Assembly: GCF_002208135.1 (NCBI RefSeq)
Contig: NZ_CP021646.1
Location: forward strand, 2,110,001 to 2,174,000
DNA from: Pseudoalteromonas piscicida
GTDB taxonomy: Bacteria; Pseudomonadota; Gammaproteobacteria; Enterobacterales; Alteromonadaceae
Length of the DNA: 64,000 nt
Reading direction: 5' to 3'
A program made the position numbers and the translations under genes. Below, piece by piece: positions 44,360 to 54,117 of this stretch. The notes beneath the pieces are model-generated. The model was not told the origin of the DNA and did no database searches. It saw nothing but the letters and a program-made list of their open reading frames with translations. Positions within the stretch are counted from its first letter, which is position 1, and each line of letters starts with the position of its first letter.

Positions 44360-45811
44360 ATGCGGTTAAAACCCCTATTAAATTCAATCGTTTTAACATT
44401 TGCGCTCGCTGCATCAAGCAGCGCTATTGCACAAACAGAGCTGAAACTACCAGATTTAGGCACTTCAGCTCTCCAAGTACTGCCTATTGAAAAAGAGCAA
44501 GCGATCGGCGAAGTCATGATGATGCAGCTGCGCTCGCGCTCCCCTGTGGTTGGCGATCCAGTACTGGAAGAGTACTTAACTAGCCTGGGCAATCGCCTCG
44601 TCGCCAATGCTAATGACGTACGCTTTCCATTTACCTTTTTTTGGATAAATAACAAAGACATTAATGCCTTCGCTTTTTATGGGGGTCATGTTGGTGTACA
44701 CACCGGACTCATTGCGCAATCCGATAACGAGAGTCAATTAGCGTCCGTTATTGGCCACGAAATTGCGCACGTTACCCAACGTCATTTAGCACGCCGCGTA
44801 CAAAACGCAAAAGACAACAGCGCCTTGACCATCGCGGGCCTTATTACTGGCATTTTAGCAACCGTTGTCGCGCCAGACGCGGGTATCGCCATTTTATCCG
44901 CAAGCCAAACTCAATCATCATTGAATCAGCTCACGCATAGCCGAAAAGCAGAACAAGAAGCTGACCGTTTTGGTATGAATACTCTACATAAAGCGGGCTT
45001 TGACCCCTACGCGGCCAGTGATTTTTTAACTAAACTCTCAGATCAAATTCGCTTCAAAAATAAGCCTCCCGCATTTTTGCTTACGCACCCGTTGCCCGAC
45101 AGCCGAGTATCGGACGTTAGGCTTAGAGCACAGCAATTCGAGAAAAAGCATTATCCCTCAAGTCTTTCCTACGCTTTAGCTAAAAGCCGTGTCCTTGCAC
45201 GATACTATTATTCAGAAGATGCTGGAGAAGCGTTTTTTAGAAATTCTCTAAAACGCTCAGCAGAACTCGACAACAGCGCCCTACAATACGGATTAGCTAT
45301 TACGTTACTGGATCAGAAAAAATACGAGGAAGCTGGCAAACTATTAGATGAGTTATTAGCAAAAGATCCGAATAACCTGTTCTATCTTGATGTGTATACC
45401 GATTATTTAATCGCGACAGAGCACTCTGACAAAGCCGTTGAGATGCTTCAAGCCCAGCATCAATTCAGGCCCAATAATCAGGTCATCACGCTGAATTATG
45501 CCAATGCCGCAATAAAAGCAAAACAGTATGAAGTTGCAGAGCAGTTACTAAAGATCTTTTTGCTTGAGAAACCGGATCATATCCTCGCTCGTGATTTGCT
45601 CACGCAAACCTACGAAGCGCAGGAAAACAAGGCGGCTTACCACGAGACAAAAGCGAGTGTCTATGCCCAGTATGGTGCGTTTAATAAGGCAGCCGATGAA
45701 GTACAACGCGCACTCAATCACGTAGAGGACAAAGAAGATATTAAGCGTACCAGATTAAAAGCGCTACTTAGCCAATATCGTAATATGCAAAAAGAAATCG
45801 CTAAGCTGTAA
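44360..45811 (+). CDS. bepA: outer-membrane assembly metalloprotease BepA
   Basis: A 483-residue periplasmic M48 protease (E. coli BepA 487) that helps LptD/BAM assembly and degrades misfolded outer-membrane proteins. The signal peptide ends AIAQ (about 25). The zinc site is H133-E-I-A-H137, with the third ligand in EQEAD (198-202). The C-terminal half (from about 275) is made of TPR repeats that dock to BAM. It starts one base after the unknown gene, and the order PerM-like / BepA / ArsC-like matches enteric yfgO-yfgC-yfgD. Confidence 0.94.
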   Translation: MRLKPLLNSIVLTFALAASSSAIAQTELKLPDLGTSALQVLPIEKEQAIGEVMMMQLRSRSPVVGDPVLEEYLTSLGNRLVANANDVRFPFTFFWINNKDINAFAFYGGHVGVHTGLIAQSDNESQLASVIGHEIAHVTQRHLARRVQNAKDNSALTIAGLITGILATVVAPDAGIAILSASQTQSSLNQLTHSRKAEQEADRFGMNTLHKAGFDPYAASDFLTKLSDQIRFKNKPPAFLLTHPLPDSRVSDVRLRAQQFEKKHYPSSLSYALAKSRVLARYYYSEDAGEAFFRNSLKRSAELDNSALQYGLAITLLDQKKYEEAGKLLDELLAKDPNNLFYLDVYTDYLIATEHSDKAVEMLQAQHQFRPNNQVITLNYANAAIKAKQYEVAEQLLKIFLLEKPDHILARDLLTQTYEAQENKAAYHETKASVYAQYGAFNKAADEVQRALNHVEDKEDIKRTRLKALLSQYRNMQKEIAKL

Positions 45812-45823
45812 CGCTTAGCGATT
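45796..45823 (+). repeat. hairpin spanning the bepA stop codon
   Basis: AATCGCTAAGC (45796-45806) and GCTTAGCGATT (45813-45823) form an 11-bp perfect stem around the TAA. There is no T run after it. It may stabilise the bepA mRNA or cause partial termination before the arsC-like gene. Confidence 0.5.
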
Positions 45824-45941
45824 GCTCACAGCGATAGTAGAAACGTATTTAAGCCAATTTTCTTGCACATCGCTTTTCGTCATCTCTACATTAAGCTATG
45901 ATCCCTTCACATTAAGAATTAGAGCAAAATAGAGCGAAATA

Positions 45942-46289
45942 ATGTCAGTAGAAATCTATCACAACCCGCGCTGTTCAAAATCACGTGAAACCTTAGCTTT
46001 ACTAGAGTCCAAAGGCGTTAACCCTACCGTTATTGAATACCTAAAGACGCCAATCGATAGTGACACTTTGGCTAATTTACTTTCAAAACTTGGATTTAGT
46101 TCTGCTCACCAGCTCGTCCGTAGCAAAGAAACGCTCTACAAAGAGCTTGGACTATCGATAGACACAGACGAAGCGAGATTGCGCACTGCCATGCTTGAAA
46201 ACCCTAAGCTTATTGAGCGTCCTATCGTTGTCAAAGGTGACAAAGCAGCAATTGGTAGACCCCCAGAGTCAGTGCTCGATATCCTGTAA
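45942..46289 (+). CDS. ArsC/YfgD-family reductase-like protein
   Basis: A 115-residue thioredoxin-fold protein of the ArsC family (arsenate reductase, glutaredoxin-dependent). The catalytic cysteine is C11 in HNPRCSKSRETL, and RPIVVKGDKAAIGRPPE is the C-terminal signature. No arsB or arsR is near; its place after bepA matches E. coli yfgD, whose physiological role is unclear, so I avoid calling it a resistance gene. The stop overlaps the wrbA start (TAATG). Confidence 0.92.
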   Translation: MSVEIYHNPRCSKSRETLALLESKGVNPTVIEYLKTPIDSDTLANLLSKLGFSSAHQLVRSKETLYKELGLSIDTDEARLRTAMLENPKLIERPIVVKGDKAAIGRPPESVLDIL

Positions 46290-46840
46290 TGAGTAAAATT
46301 CTTATTTTATACCACTCCAGTCATGGCTCCGTGGCGAATATGGCGCACGAATTTGCAGACACCATAGTGTCACAAGGCGGTGAAGCTTTCGTACGCGTAT
46401 TTGAGAAGCGCCAAGACCATGATGTGGTCGTAACAAAGCAAGACTTAGTGGCGTGTGACGGACTGGCATTTGGTACCCCAACTCGGTTTGGCATGATGGC
46501 AGCCCAAGCGAAAGCGTTTTGGGAAACCACCAGCGACTTGTGGCTTAAAGGGGCACTCATCGATAAACCAGCCTGCGTTTTTTCGTCTTCAAGCAGTATG
46601 CACGGTGGCAATGAAGCAACCCTACTTAACCTTTCTTTACCGTTATTACACCACGGCATGATGTTGTTAGGTGTCCCCTATGATGTCCCTGAGCTTTTGG
46701 CGACAGAAATGGGCGGAACCCCATACGGTGCAACGCATGTTGCAGGCAGCCAAAACACTGCCTCACTCACTCAAACAGAAATCAAAATTTGTCGTGCAGC
46801 AGCGAGTCGACTGCTACGCATCGCGGAAAAGTTAACATGA
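46289..46840 (+). CDS. wrbA: WrbA-type NAD(P)H:quinone oxidoreductase
   Basis: A 183-residue flavodoxin-like FMN protein. The FMN loop is YHSSHGSVANMA, and GTPTRFGMMAAQAKAFWETT is the WrbA hallmark, followed by HGGNEATL. WrbA reduces quinones by two electrons and protects against redox cycling. Its start overlaps the arsC-like stop, and its own stop overlaps the DUF2069 ATG (ATGA), so the three genes form a tight operon. Confidence 0.93.
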   Translation: MSKILILYHSSHGSVANMAHEFADTIVSQGGEAFVRVFEKRQDHDVVVTKQDLVACDGLAFGTPTRFGMMAAQAKAFWETTSDLWLKGALIDKPACVFSSSSSMHGGNEATLLNLSLPLLHHGMMLLGVPYDVPELLATEMGGTPYGATHVAGSQNTASLTQTEIKICRAAASRLLRIAEKLT

Positions 46841-47274
46841 ATGAAATTGCAAAAAAACCTATAACTAGACGCTTTCAACTCTTTGCGCTAGTCGGGTATT
46901 TCGGCCTCCTGATATTGATGCCACTGTGGCTCTTTGTGCTTGCACCGAGAGAAGGTTACAGTCTAGGCTTTGTCTTTGTGGTGTACGTTTTACCTTTATT
47001 ACTTCCACTTAAAGGTATTTTACAAGACAAGCCATACACTTATGCTTGGGCAAACTTTATCGTGATGTTTTATTTTATCCACGGTTTTACCCTTTTGTGG
47101 ACATCTCCAGACGAGCTAGTGTTAGTCCTGCTTGAGATCGGCTTCGCCACATCCATGTTTATTGGTTGCACCTACTATGCAAGGCACAGAGGTCAAGAGT
47201 TAGGAATGAAAATCCGCAAGTTAAAAGAAGACCTCGCTGACGAAAAAGCAGCGCACGAACATAAAGAGTCATAG
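46837..47274 (+). CDS. DUF2069 inner-membrane protein
   Basis: A 145-residue membrane protein with four hydrophobic helices (about 13-33, 41-58, 65-85, 92-110) and a charged C-terminal tail (KIRKLKEDLADEKAAHEH). It belongs to DUF2069, often found after wrbA in gammaproteobacteria. The ATG at 46837 overlaps the wrbA stop by 4 bases, so the earlier in-frame start is rejected. Function is unknown; membership in the wrbA unit is clear. Confidence 0.88.
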   Translation: MNEIAKKPITRRFQLFALVGYFGLLILMPLWLFVLAPREGYSLGFVFVVYVLPLLLPLKGILQDKPYTYAWANFIVMFYFIHGFTLLWTSPDELVLVLLEIGFATSMFIGCTYYARHRGQELGMKIRKLKEDLADEKAAHEHKES

Positions 47275-47297
47275 TCTCGCCAGCATTACCACATTAA

Positions 47298-47333
47298 AAA
47301 AGCGCAGTTTTCCTTGAAGTAACTGCGCTTTTT
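47298..47333. terminator. bidirectional terminator between DUF2069 and ankyrin genes
   Basis: A 12-bp stem AAAAGCGCAGTT / AACTGCGCTTTT (47298-47309 with 47321-47332) has A/T runs on both sides and serves the convergent genes. Confidence 0.88.
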
Positions 47334-47361
47334 CGCATTCATGCCATGGTATTATTTGATA

Positions 47362-48696
47362 CTACTGCAACGATAGTACGGCTATCAACACTAATACTGA
47401 AAACAATACCTGCACACCGATACTCAGCCAAGCTAACGCATTTACCCCAATGAGTGACCAAGGTGTTGAGCTACTCGGGTAGAGAGGGTTACTGCGTTTT
47501 CGTCTCGCGAAAACGAAAATTGCAATGGAAGCAGCCGTAGTGACCAGTGTTGCGATGGTTTTTTCATCAACTTCATCAGTAAAGAATAAAAACAACTGAA
47601 GTGGCAGCAAAATAGCTGCAAAGGCATAAAGAATATGGACGGTTTTTATTTTTTGATACTTTGCTTCGTTAGAAAGTTCAATAATACCGCGCTGCTCAAA
47701 CGTTTGCTTAGAAGTAAGCGCCTGATTTTTCATAGCCACACGGTAAGGGGTATCACCATGAATATCTGCAAGCGTCGGGTCATCACCGTGTTCAAAAATC
47801 ATTTCGATCATAGCAGCTGAATTCGACGCTGCGGCGTAGTGCATTAAGTTTCGGCCCGATTCGTCCAATTCATTTACTTTATGGTGCGGCAACATGGTTT
47901 CAACGGCACTCACAAAGCCATTTTCAACCGCCAGCATAATAGCTGAGCGCCCACTACCATCTCTTGCCGTCCCTTTCGCGCCCTGCGTTACCAGCGTAAT
48001 AATCGCTGACTGCTTAACTTGTTGCTGAGTCAGTTGGAACAATAGCGCTTGCTCTAAAAGACCCGTCACCTCATCTTTATCACACATGGCACACAGCAGT
48101 TCAAAAGTCTGCTGTCCATCAAGCAAGCTATCTGTTGCTAGTTTAGCCGTGGCCGCTCGGTCAAGCAGACAAGTTTCAAGATGAGTCAATAGTGCCGCAC
48201 GTGTTTCTTCTGAGCTATTGCACCACAGAGACACGATTTCTTTCGCGCTAAACTTAACCCCTTTGTCCAATAGCCAAATCAACGTTTTTTCATAATGTTT
48301 GTCACAGAGCAACTGTACAAACGATAAGCTTTGCTCTTGTACCTGAGCTTGAATGTTAGAGTACTGACCAAGACGCTGAATGAGTGTTTTTATTAGCTCA
48401 TCCTGATCGGTATCATTTTCTTCAATGTGTTGAATTACGCTATTGACGTATTGACGCTGTTTGTCGTCATAGTCTTCAATATGTTGAAAGTAACAGGCTT
48501 CGAACGGCTCTAGCGGTCGTAACCAAGCAAGGTAAAACAAAGGAGGTAAAACAGTGGTCGTTACGCCCTGCTCATCTTTAATTTGTTGGCAATTCGGCCA
48601 TGCCTCTATGGCATCTAGAATGTAAGCACCGTTTTGTTCGATTAACCCCTTTAACAGCATGGGATACTGGGCAGGCCAAATTAACACTTGTTCCAT
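47362..48696 (-). CDS. ankyrin-repeat protein with C-terminal membrane helices
   Basis: A 444-residue protein. The first ~220 residues are helical with no family I know. Ankyrin repeats cover about 225-330 (DGSGRSAIMLAVENGFVSAV, DESGRNLMHYAAASNSAAM, DIHGDTPYRVAMKN). Two hydrophobic segments (about 350-395) and another pair at the C-terminus would anchor it. Ankyrin repeats mediate protein binding. No partner is evident. The start is ATG. It is monocistronic. Confidence 0.82.
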   Translation of the reverse strand: MEQVLIWPAQYPMLLKGLIEQNGAYILDAIEAWPNCQQIKDEQGVTTTVLPPLFYLAWLRPLEPFEACYFQHIEDYDDKQRQYVNSVIQHIEENDTDQDELIKTLIQRLGQYSNIQAQVQEQSLSFVQLLCDKHYEKTLIWLLDKGVKFSAKEIVSLWCNSSEETRAALLTHLETCLLDRAATAKLATDSLLDGQQTFELLCAMCDKDEVTGLLEQALLFQLTQQQVKQSAIITLVTQGAKGTARDGSGRSAIMLAVENGFVSAVETMLPHHKVNELDESGRNLMHYAAASNSAAMIEMIFEHGDDPTLADIHGDTPYRVAMKNQALTSKQTFEQRGIIELSNEAKYQKIKTVHILYAFAAILLPLQLFLFFTDEVDEKTIATLVTTAASIAIFVFARRKRSNPLYPSSSTPWSLIGVNALAWLSIGVQVLFSVLVLIAVLSLQ

Positions 48697-48841
48697 GAAT
48701 GCGCTATTATCCTCAGAATGTAAATATATGCAGCATAATTATCGCGAAATGACTAGGTGGTGAATAATATCAACAGTCGCGCTAAAATGCTCACCTATTT
48801 CAGGACAAATTTAAAAAATATAGCGTTTTTGAGGGGGTAGA

Positions 48842-49048
48842 ATGGGCAATCAATTAGAGACATGGCAGGTGATCTTGATCATTGTGGGCGTGTTAGGGGT
48901 GATCTGGAGCAATATCGCGTTGTTAAAGTATTCCGCCAAATTTGAAATGAAAAAGAAAATCGACGAACAGACAGCGCCTTTTGACAAAGATAAGTTAACG
49001 TCCAAGAACAACACACCTCAAAATAATCCAAAAAAGGATGAAGATTGA
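48842..49048 (+). CDS. small DUF2897-type membrane protein
   Basis: A 68-residue protein with one membrane helix (about 8-28) and a charged Lys/Asp-rich tail. The stretch GVIWSNIALLKYSAKFEMKKK matches DUF2897 in shortened form; function is unknown. A very good ribosome site (GAGGGGG) precedes the ATG, supporting real expression. It is convergent with the lipoprotein gene. Confidence 0.78.
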   Translation: MGNQLETWQVILIIVGVLGVIWSNIALLKYSAKFEMKKKIDEQTAPFDKDKLTSKNNTPQNNPKKDED

Positions 49049-49083
49049 AGCATGTTGCAACGTTAGACGTGCAGCTCAATCAT

Positions 49084-49494
49084 TCATCCACATTTGAAAT
49101 TTAATCGCACATCATAAGGCTTACCGAGCGCACCATCGGCTATTCCTCCACCTATGGTCATTGCAGCCCCTGCATCATCGACACTATTTCGACCAAAAAT
49201 CCACATCGCCATACTGGCAGCCTCAACGGCGTTAGCTACGCCTTTTTGCGTGATATAAGTACTCTCAGGCGTATCACTGTCATAAATGATATCTAGATTC
49301 ACAACATACGCGACCATATCAGCTTGTTTGCAATAGTGCCTAGCCTGCTTTAATGCCTCTTTACTACCCGCATCACGGCTGTCGGAAAATAACATAATAT
49401 TATGCACACCATCAGACGATGGACGCACATCGTCATGATGAGCACACCCAGATAACCAAACCGCTAAACCAACACTTAATAGAATTCTTTTCAT
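49084..49494 (-). CDS. predicted lipoprotein of unknown function
   Basis: A 136-residue protein with a lipobox L14-S-G-C17 after a hydrophobic stretch, so it is probably lipidated. The ATG at 49494 has GGAG upstream, better than the GTG one codon earlier. The mature part has three more-or-less conserved-looking cysteines (RHYCKQ, KCG-end) and a Gly/Ala-rich helix (AAMTIGGGIADGALG). I do not recognise the family. Confidence 0.78.
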   Translation of the reverse strand: MKRILLSVGLAVWLSGCAHHDDVRPSSDGVHNIMLFSDSRDAGSKEALKQARHYCKQADMVAYVVNLDIIYDSDTPESTYITQKGVANAVEAASMAMWIFGRNSVDDAGAAMTIGGGIADGALGKPYDVRLNFKCG

Positions 49495-49600
49495 CACACT
49501 CTCCTATTCATTAAGCGCAAGCTTAGTGGTTATTTCGGTTTAGTTCCGTTAGTCATTGTTTAAATTTGTAGTAAGCGACACGATTGACCAATCACTGCAG

Positions 49601-50758
49601 TCACTTAACTTCCACATCTATCCAAACCAAACGGTGATCGGAGCTGGCGTGACGACTTTCCACTAAACGGAATAATTCGTCCGCTTTATTGGGCCAGAAA
49701 ACCCCGCTGTTAACTAATTGAAAGCCTAACTTGGATGGCAGAACATAATCTACACGTGCCCCCCAATGCGCGGTGTAGCTGCGACTCACACTTTCTTTAC
49801 TATGCTCGCTTCCCCCTTTACTCTCAGGCGCAAAGTTCGAGAATACCTTAGGGTTATCTAGTAATTGTTCTATCACGCCGGGTCTATGTTTATCGCCTTT
49901 ATCAGCAGCGTTTAAATCACCGACGATGATAAATCGAGCATCACTCTTAAGGCCGCCTTTAGCGCCATTGTCATCATAAATGTACTGACTGCGTTTAGGG
50001 TCGATATAATCGGCCATCAAGCGTATCTCATCGTGATTTCTGTTGCCGTTCCTATCCTCTTCACCATCAAACACAGGGGGCGTCGGGTGCATCGCCAACA
50101 GATGAAATAATTTACCGTTCACTTCAATTGGCAAATCCCAGTGAGATTTAGAGCTTAACCTCAAGTTTTGCCACTCTTGCTCACTATACCAAGGCTGTTT
50201 CGTCGTGGGATCTGTTGTCACCTTATGGTCTGGCATATCTTTCCAAAGAAATGTCTGTAGAGTTCGGGCCTGTTCCTTTTTAATCGGGTACTTTGACAGC
50301 ACAACCATCCCATATTGCCCCTCATATAAACCAAATCCTTGTGCATCGCCCCCATAATTAGCGTGCTTACCATCATTATCCAAATCATAGGGTGTTGGTA
50401 ATCCCGTATTGACTGGCGCGATGTAGAAATAAGGATACGATATAGGCTGCTGATCCGCTTGAGGTTGCGCTAGATAGTTATTTACAAATGCCAGTACACC
50501 TTTATTTGGTTCAGCGATGTAATCAAACTCATTGAGTAGAATCACATCTGGGCGAACACGCTGAATGATTTCTGCAATATTTTTGATTTGTTGGTGTTGA
50601 CCATTCTGTAGCAATTTACTGAGCTTTTGAGAGTCCAGCGCTTGCCCTTTTTGCTGATAATTCGTTGCTTCCATACTGACATTAAATGTAGCAACCCGAA
50701 GCGTTTGCGCACTTACTACTGTTGTCATTAATAAAAAAAGTAGACCCACGTATTTCAT
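49601..50758 (-). CDS. secreted endonuclease/exonuclease/phosphatase-family protein
   Basis: A 385-residue EEP-fold enzyme with a signal peptide (ends VSAQ near 18). Metal-site motifs in order are TFNVSMEA, ILLNEFDYI (catalytic Glu), MHPTPPVFDG, IIVGDLNAADKGD (Asp/Asn) and the C-terminal SSDHRLVW (Asp-His). It may be a periplasmic or secreted nuclease or phosphodiesterase; the substrate is not decidable. An esterase-type or alkaline-phosphatase-type neighbour is absent. Length is compatible with secreted EEP proteins in Alteromonadales. Confidence 0.88.
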   Translation of the reverse strand: MKYVGLLFLLMTTVVSAQTLRVATFNVSMEATNYQQKGQALDSQKLSKLLQNGQHQQIKNIAEIIQRVRPDVILLNEFDYIAEPNKGVLAFVNNYLAQPQADQQPISYPYFYIAPVNTGLPTPYDLDNDGKHANYGGDAQGFGLYEGQYGMVVLSKYPIKKEQARTLQTFLWKDMPDHKVTTDPTTKQPWYSEQEWQNLRLSSKSHWDLPIEVNGKLFHLLAMHPTPPVFDGEEDRNGNRNHDEIRLMADYIDPKRSQYIYDDNGAKGGLKSDARFIIVGDLNAADKGDKHRPGVIEQLLDNPKVFSNFAPESKGGSEHSKESVSRSYTAHWGARVDYVLPSKLGFQLVNSGVFWPNKADELFRLVESRHASSDHRLVWIDVEVK

Positions 50759-50916
50759 AGACTTGCCTTAAAAAATTGTGATAAATCCCGCGATGACTAT
50801 TTTATTCATAATCCTTTGAAAAACGGAAATTATCTCGACAGACTTCAGAGATTTTATGTTGGCAAGCTAGCAAAGAGCGGTTAAAGTTAAATGATTAACT
50901 GCTTTGTACTGCCAAT

Positions 50917-52944
50917 GTGAAATTTGTGAGTATTTTAAAACGATTACACCTCATCACCACAAACCAAGACACCACATTCGAAGAAAAAGTGACGGCGCTA
51001 CTTACGCTTGGACTCGATGTTTTTGAACTTGATATTGCAATCGTTAGTGAAATCCAAGCTGATGTATATACGGTTAGGCATGTGATCACCCCAAATAACT
51101 CCTTGTTGGCAGATACAGATTTTGAACTAGCAAACACCTATTGCTGGCACACTTTACAAGCAGACAGCGCACTGTCCTTTCATCACGCTGGTACCAGTGA
51201 AATTGCGACCCACCCTTGCTATGCAAACTTTGGCCTAGAGAGCTACATTGGTGCACCTATTATTGTTGATGGTAAGCGTTATGGTACGGTTAACTTTTCA
51301 GCATCTAGCGCCAAAGCGCAGGCGTTCAGCCAAGAACACTTAGATTACGTGAGTTTATTAGGGCAATGGATTGGCGTTGAGATTTCTCGACAAAAGGCGT
51401 TAAAGAAGATACAACATCGCTCACAAGCGTTAGCTGCGATGAGCCAACTTGCCGATATTGGCTCGTGGGAAGTCGATTTTAGAAAGAATAAAGTATATTG
51501 GAGTCAACAAACACGGCTCATTCATGGCGTTGATGATAACTTTACACCAACACTCCACAATGCCATCAGCTTTTACAAGCCCGGCATTCACCAAGGAAAC
51601 ATTAAACAAGCCATAGATGACGCCATTACCTCCAAAACCAAATGGGACATAGAGTCCATTATTATCGACGCCAATGGCAACGAAAAATGGGTTGCTTCCC
51701 ACGGTCAGGGGGAATATGAGAACGGCGAATGCGTTCGAGTTTTTGGTGCCATTCAAGATATTGATGAACAAGTAAAAATGCGTATTGCATTAGAGGAAAA
51801 GCGCGAAGAAGCGGAACAACTTCTCAAGACCCGTAGTGAATTTATTGCCAAAATCAGTCATGAATTGAGAACCCCTTTAAATGGCTTGGTTGGTATGCTT
51901 CAAGCGTGCAGAAAAGAAACCGACATACAAGAAATCAAAAACAATTTGAGCGTCGCAGTTAACAGTGCGGATATGTTGATTACTCTAATAAACGACGTCT
52001 TAGACTTCAGCAAACTAAACAGTAATAACCTAAAGCTAGACAAGACCACGTTTGATCTTCATCAGTTAGTCGAACAAGTTGTAGGCTTATACAGTCCAGC
52101 CTGTCGCGAAAAAGGACTTTCAATCAACTTCCATATTAATAAACAAAGCACGTATTGGCTCCATTCAGATCCGACCCGAGTTAAGCAAATTATTGCAAAC
52201 CTTGTTAGTAACGCCATCAAATTTACGCCAACGGGTAGTATCGATATTTATGCCGATGTGCTGGGGAGTGACACTTCACCGGTTCTGCAATTAAGTGTCT
52301 CAGACACAGGCATCGGTATTGCCAAGGCCAATCAAGTGCACCTTTTTCAACCATTTAGCCAAGGTGATGCCAGCATAAGCCGGCATTTTGGCGGCACAGG
52401 TCTTGGTCTTTCTATCGTGTTTGAGCTTTGTAATTTGTTGCAAGGCGAAGTACAGGTAGAGAGTGAATTAGGTAAAGGGAGTACCTTTATCGTTACCTTC
52501 CCAATAGAGTTTGTAGCAGAAACAGGCGACATGCAAAGTCAGGAGACTGAAGAGCAGTATATCTCCCTATCAGAATGTAAAATCTTGCTTGTCGATGATA
52601 ATCAGATCAACGTGCTGGTGATGGAAAAGTTACTGAATCAATTTGGTGCAACTCACATTGACAAGGTCTATAACGGCGAGCAAGCCGTGAAATCATGCCA
52701 AGATAAAATCTTTGATATTGTATTTATGGATTGCGTCATGCCAATTATGGATGGCTTCGAAGCTACTCGAAGTATTCGTAGGCTTTCAAAAGATGACCAT
52801 CCAGGACCGTATATTATTGCATTAACCGCCAATACCTCTGAGTCCGACAAGGCAGCCTGTTATGAAGCTGGCATGAATGACTTTCTTTCTAAGCCTATTC
52901 AGCTTGATGCACTGAAAGGCGCGCTTGAGCCATTCACGCAATAA
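50917..52944 (+). CDS. GAF-PAS hybrid sensor histidine kinase, GTG start
   Basis: A 675-residue soluble hybrid kinase. Residues 20-155 form a GAF domain, 170-285 a PAS domain (IGSWEVDFRKNKVYW), 305-370 HisKA with H315 in KISHELRTPLNG, then HATPase_c (NLVSNAIKFTP, DTGIGI, GGTGLGLSI), and a C-terminal receiver with D605 in VFMDCVMP. No membrane helix, so it senses a cytoplasmic signal, possibly light, redox or small molecule. The GTG start lacks a clear ribosome site. No partner regulator is adjacent. Confidence 0.93.
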   Translation: MKFVSILKRLHLITTNQDTTFEEKVTALLTLGLDVFELDIAIVSEIQADVYTVRHVITPNNSLLADTDFELANTYCWHTLQADSALSFHHAGTSEIATHPCYANFGLESYIGAPIIVDGKRYGTVNFSASSAKAQAFSQEHLDYVSLLGQWIGVEISRQKALKKIQHRSQALAAMSQLADIGSWEVDFRKNKVYWSQQTRLIHGVDDNFTPTLHNAISFYKPGIHQGNIKQAIDDAITSKTKWDIESIIIDANGNEKWVASHGQGEYENGECVRVFGAIQDIDEQVKMRIALEEKREEAEQLLKTRSEFIAKISHELRTPLNGLVGMLQACRKETDIQEIKNNLSVAVNSADMLITLINDVLDFSKLNSNNLKLDKTTFDLHQLVEQVVGLYSPACREKGLSINFHINKQSTYWLHSDPTRVKQIIANLVSNAIKFTPTGSIDIYADVLGSDTSPVLQLSVSDTGIGIAKANQVHLFQPFSQGDASISRHFGGTGLGLSIVFELCNLLQGEVQVESELGKGSTFIVTFPIEFVAETGDMQSQETEEQYISLSECKILLVDDNQINVLVMEKLLNQFGATHIDKVYNGEQAVKSCQDKIFDIVFMDCVMPIMDGFEATRSIRRLSKDDHPGPYIIALTANTSESDKAACYEAGMNDFLSKPIQLDALKGALEPFTQ

Positions 52945-52968
52945 AAAAGGAGCTTGACCTAGCTCCTT
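52943..52968 (-). terminator. terminator of rimK-like gene (also behind hybrid kinase)
   Basis: An 8-bp stem AAGGAGCT / AGCTCCTT with 6-nt loop is followed on the minus strand by TTTT, a clear terminator for the RimK-like gene. It also overlaps the kinase stop on the plus strand, where the T run is weaker. Confidence 0.82.
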
Positions 52969-52976
52969 CTTCGTTA

Positions 52977-53948
52977 TCACTCTGCCGCTTTTTCTTTTGT
53001 CGCTTTGGTTCCGTTACTGCTCTTCTTTGTTTGACCAGCGCGGTTAAAGATACCTAAGCGAATGCGAATAAAGTGTAAGATCTCTCTCGCAACATCAATG
53101 TCTACAGCCTGTTCAAGCCCCTCAAAACCAGGACTCGAGTTTGCTTCACAAATTTTAAAGTGCTCTTCATCGAATAATAAGTCGATGCCAGCGACATCTA
53201 GGTTCAGAATGTTAGCGGTTTGCGTTGCTAGCCATTCGATTTCAGGGGTGATCGGGTGTGGGCTACCTTTTGCACCTAAGCTGACGTTGGCTTTAAAGTT
53301 TTTACCGCCTGAGTTACGCTCCATACAAGCAACAGCACGGCCACCAATGGTCAATACACGTAAGTCTCGACCATGACTCGACTTCACAAAACGCTGCAAA
53401 ATGATATTTGCTTTTGGATTTGTTGCTTCAATGAGTTGCATCAAATCATCAAATTCACCGCGTGACTTAGACAAAAATACGCCGCTGCCTTGGGAGCCTG
53501 ATAGCGTTTTAATCACGACCGGGAAACCAATTTGCTTCTCTACCAGTTCAATATTTACCGGGAACTTGACCAACATGGTTTTTGGTGTTGGTAAGTTTTG
53601 CTCTGCTAGGATCTGCTGTGCATAGAGCTTATCTTTTACCGTTTCGATAGACTGTGAAGAGTTAAAACAATGTACGCCTAAACGCTCAAGGTGGCGGATA
53701 ATTGCAAGCGTAAAGTAAGTCGTGCCTGCGCCCATACGCGGCAGTACAAAGTCAGGTAACGCAACCGGCTGACCGTCGATTAGAATACTTTCTTCATCTT
53801 CTCTGGTTACCAATAGATCAAATTGATCTGGTGAGTAAACTTGAAGATCAATACCTTCTTCCTTCGCCACCGCCATCAATCTATCTATTTCATAAATTTC
53901 AGGTTTTAACAAACTGGCAGAGTCTTTGTAAATGATCCAACCGCGCAT
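52977..53948 (-). CDS. RimK-type ATP-grasp glutamate ligase
   Basis: A 323-residue ATP-grasp ligase of the RimK group. The ATP-binding region has GFPVVIKTLSGSQGSGVFL, and the metal-binding end is KICEANSSPGFEGLE, as in RimK, which adds glutamates to ribosomal protein S6. The frame extends to 54014, but the ATG at 53948 (AAGGGG upstream) matches homologues. It carries a basic C-terminal tail (KKSSNGTKATKEKAAE), longer than E. coli RimK. It follows glutamate dehydrogenase with a 169-bp gap. Confidence 0.85.
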   Translation of the reverse strand: MRGWIIYKDSASLLKPEIYEIDRLMAVAKEEGIDLQVYSPDQFDLLVTREDEESILIDGQPVALPDFVLPRMGAGTTYFTLAIIRHLERLGVHCFNSSQSIETVKDKLYAQQILAEQNLPTPKTMLVKFPVNIELVEKQIGFPVVIKTLSGSQGSGVFLSKSRGEFDDLMQLIEATNPKANIILQRFVKSSHGRDLRVLTIGGRAVACMERNSGGKNFKANVSLGAKGSPHPITPEIEWLATQTANILNLDVAGIDLLFDEEHFKICEANSSPGFEGLEQAVDIDVAREILHFIRIRLGIFNRAGQTKKSSNGTKATKEKAAE

Positions 53949-54117
53949 ACGAATTGCCCCTTGAGTAGCGGAATAAGAGGGTCGTTGTAGACACGAATCG
54001 TTAAGTGAAAACACCTAAGCGAGTGCACGTGCCACCGACCCCCAAACAAAGGCGCGATTATGTGGACTCACCTGAAAACAGTACAGCAAAAAAAATTTAT
54101 CGACACAATCTAAAAAA

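Noticed and set aside
45942..46289. Arsenic resistance gene
   Set aside because: No arsR, arsB or arsH is near, and synteny with bepA shows a yfgD-type housekeeping member of the ArsC family.
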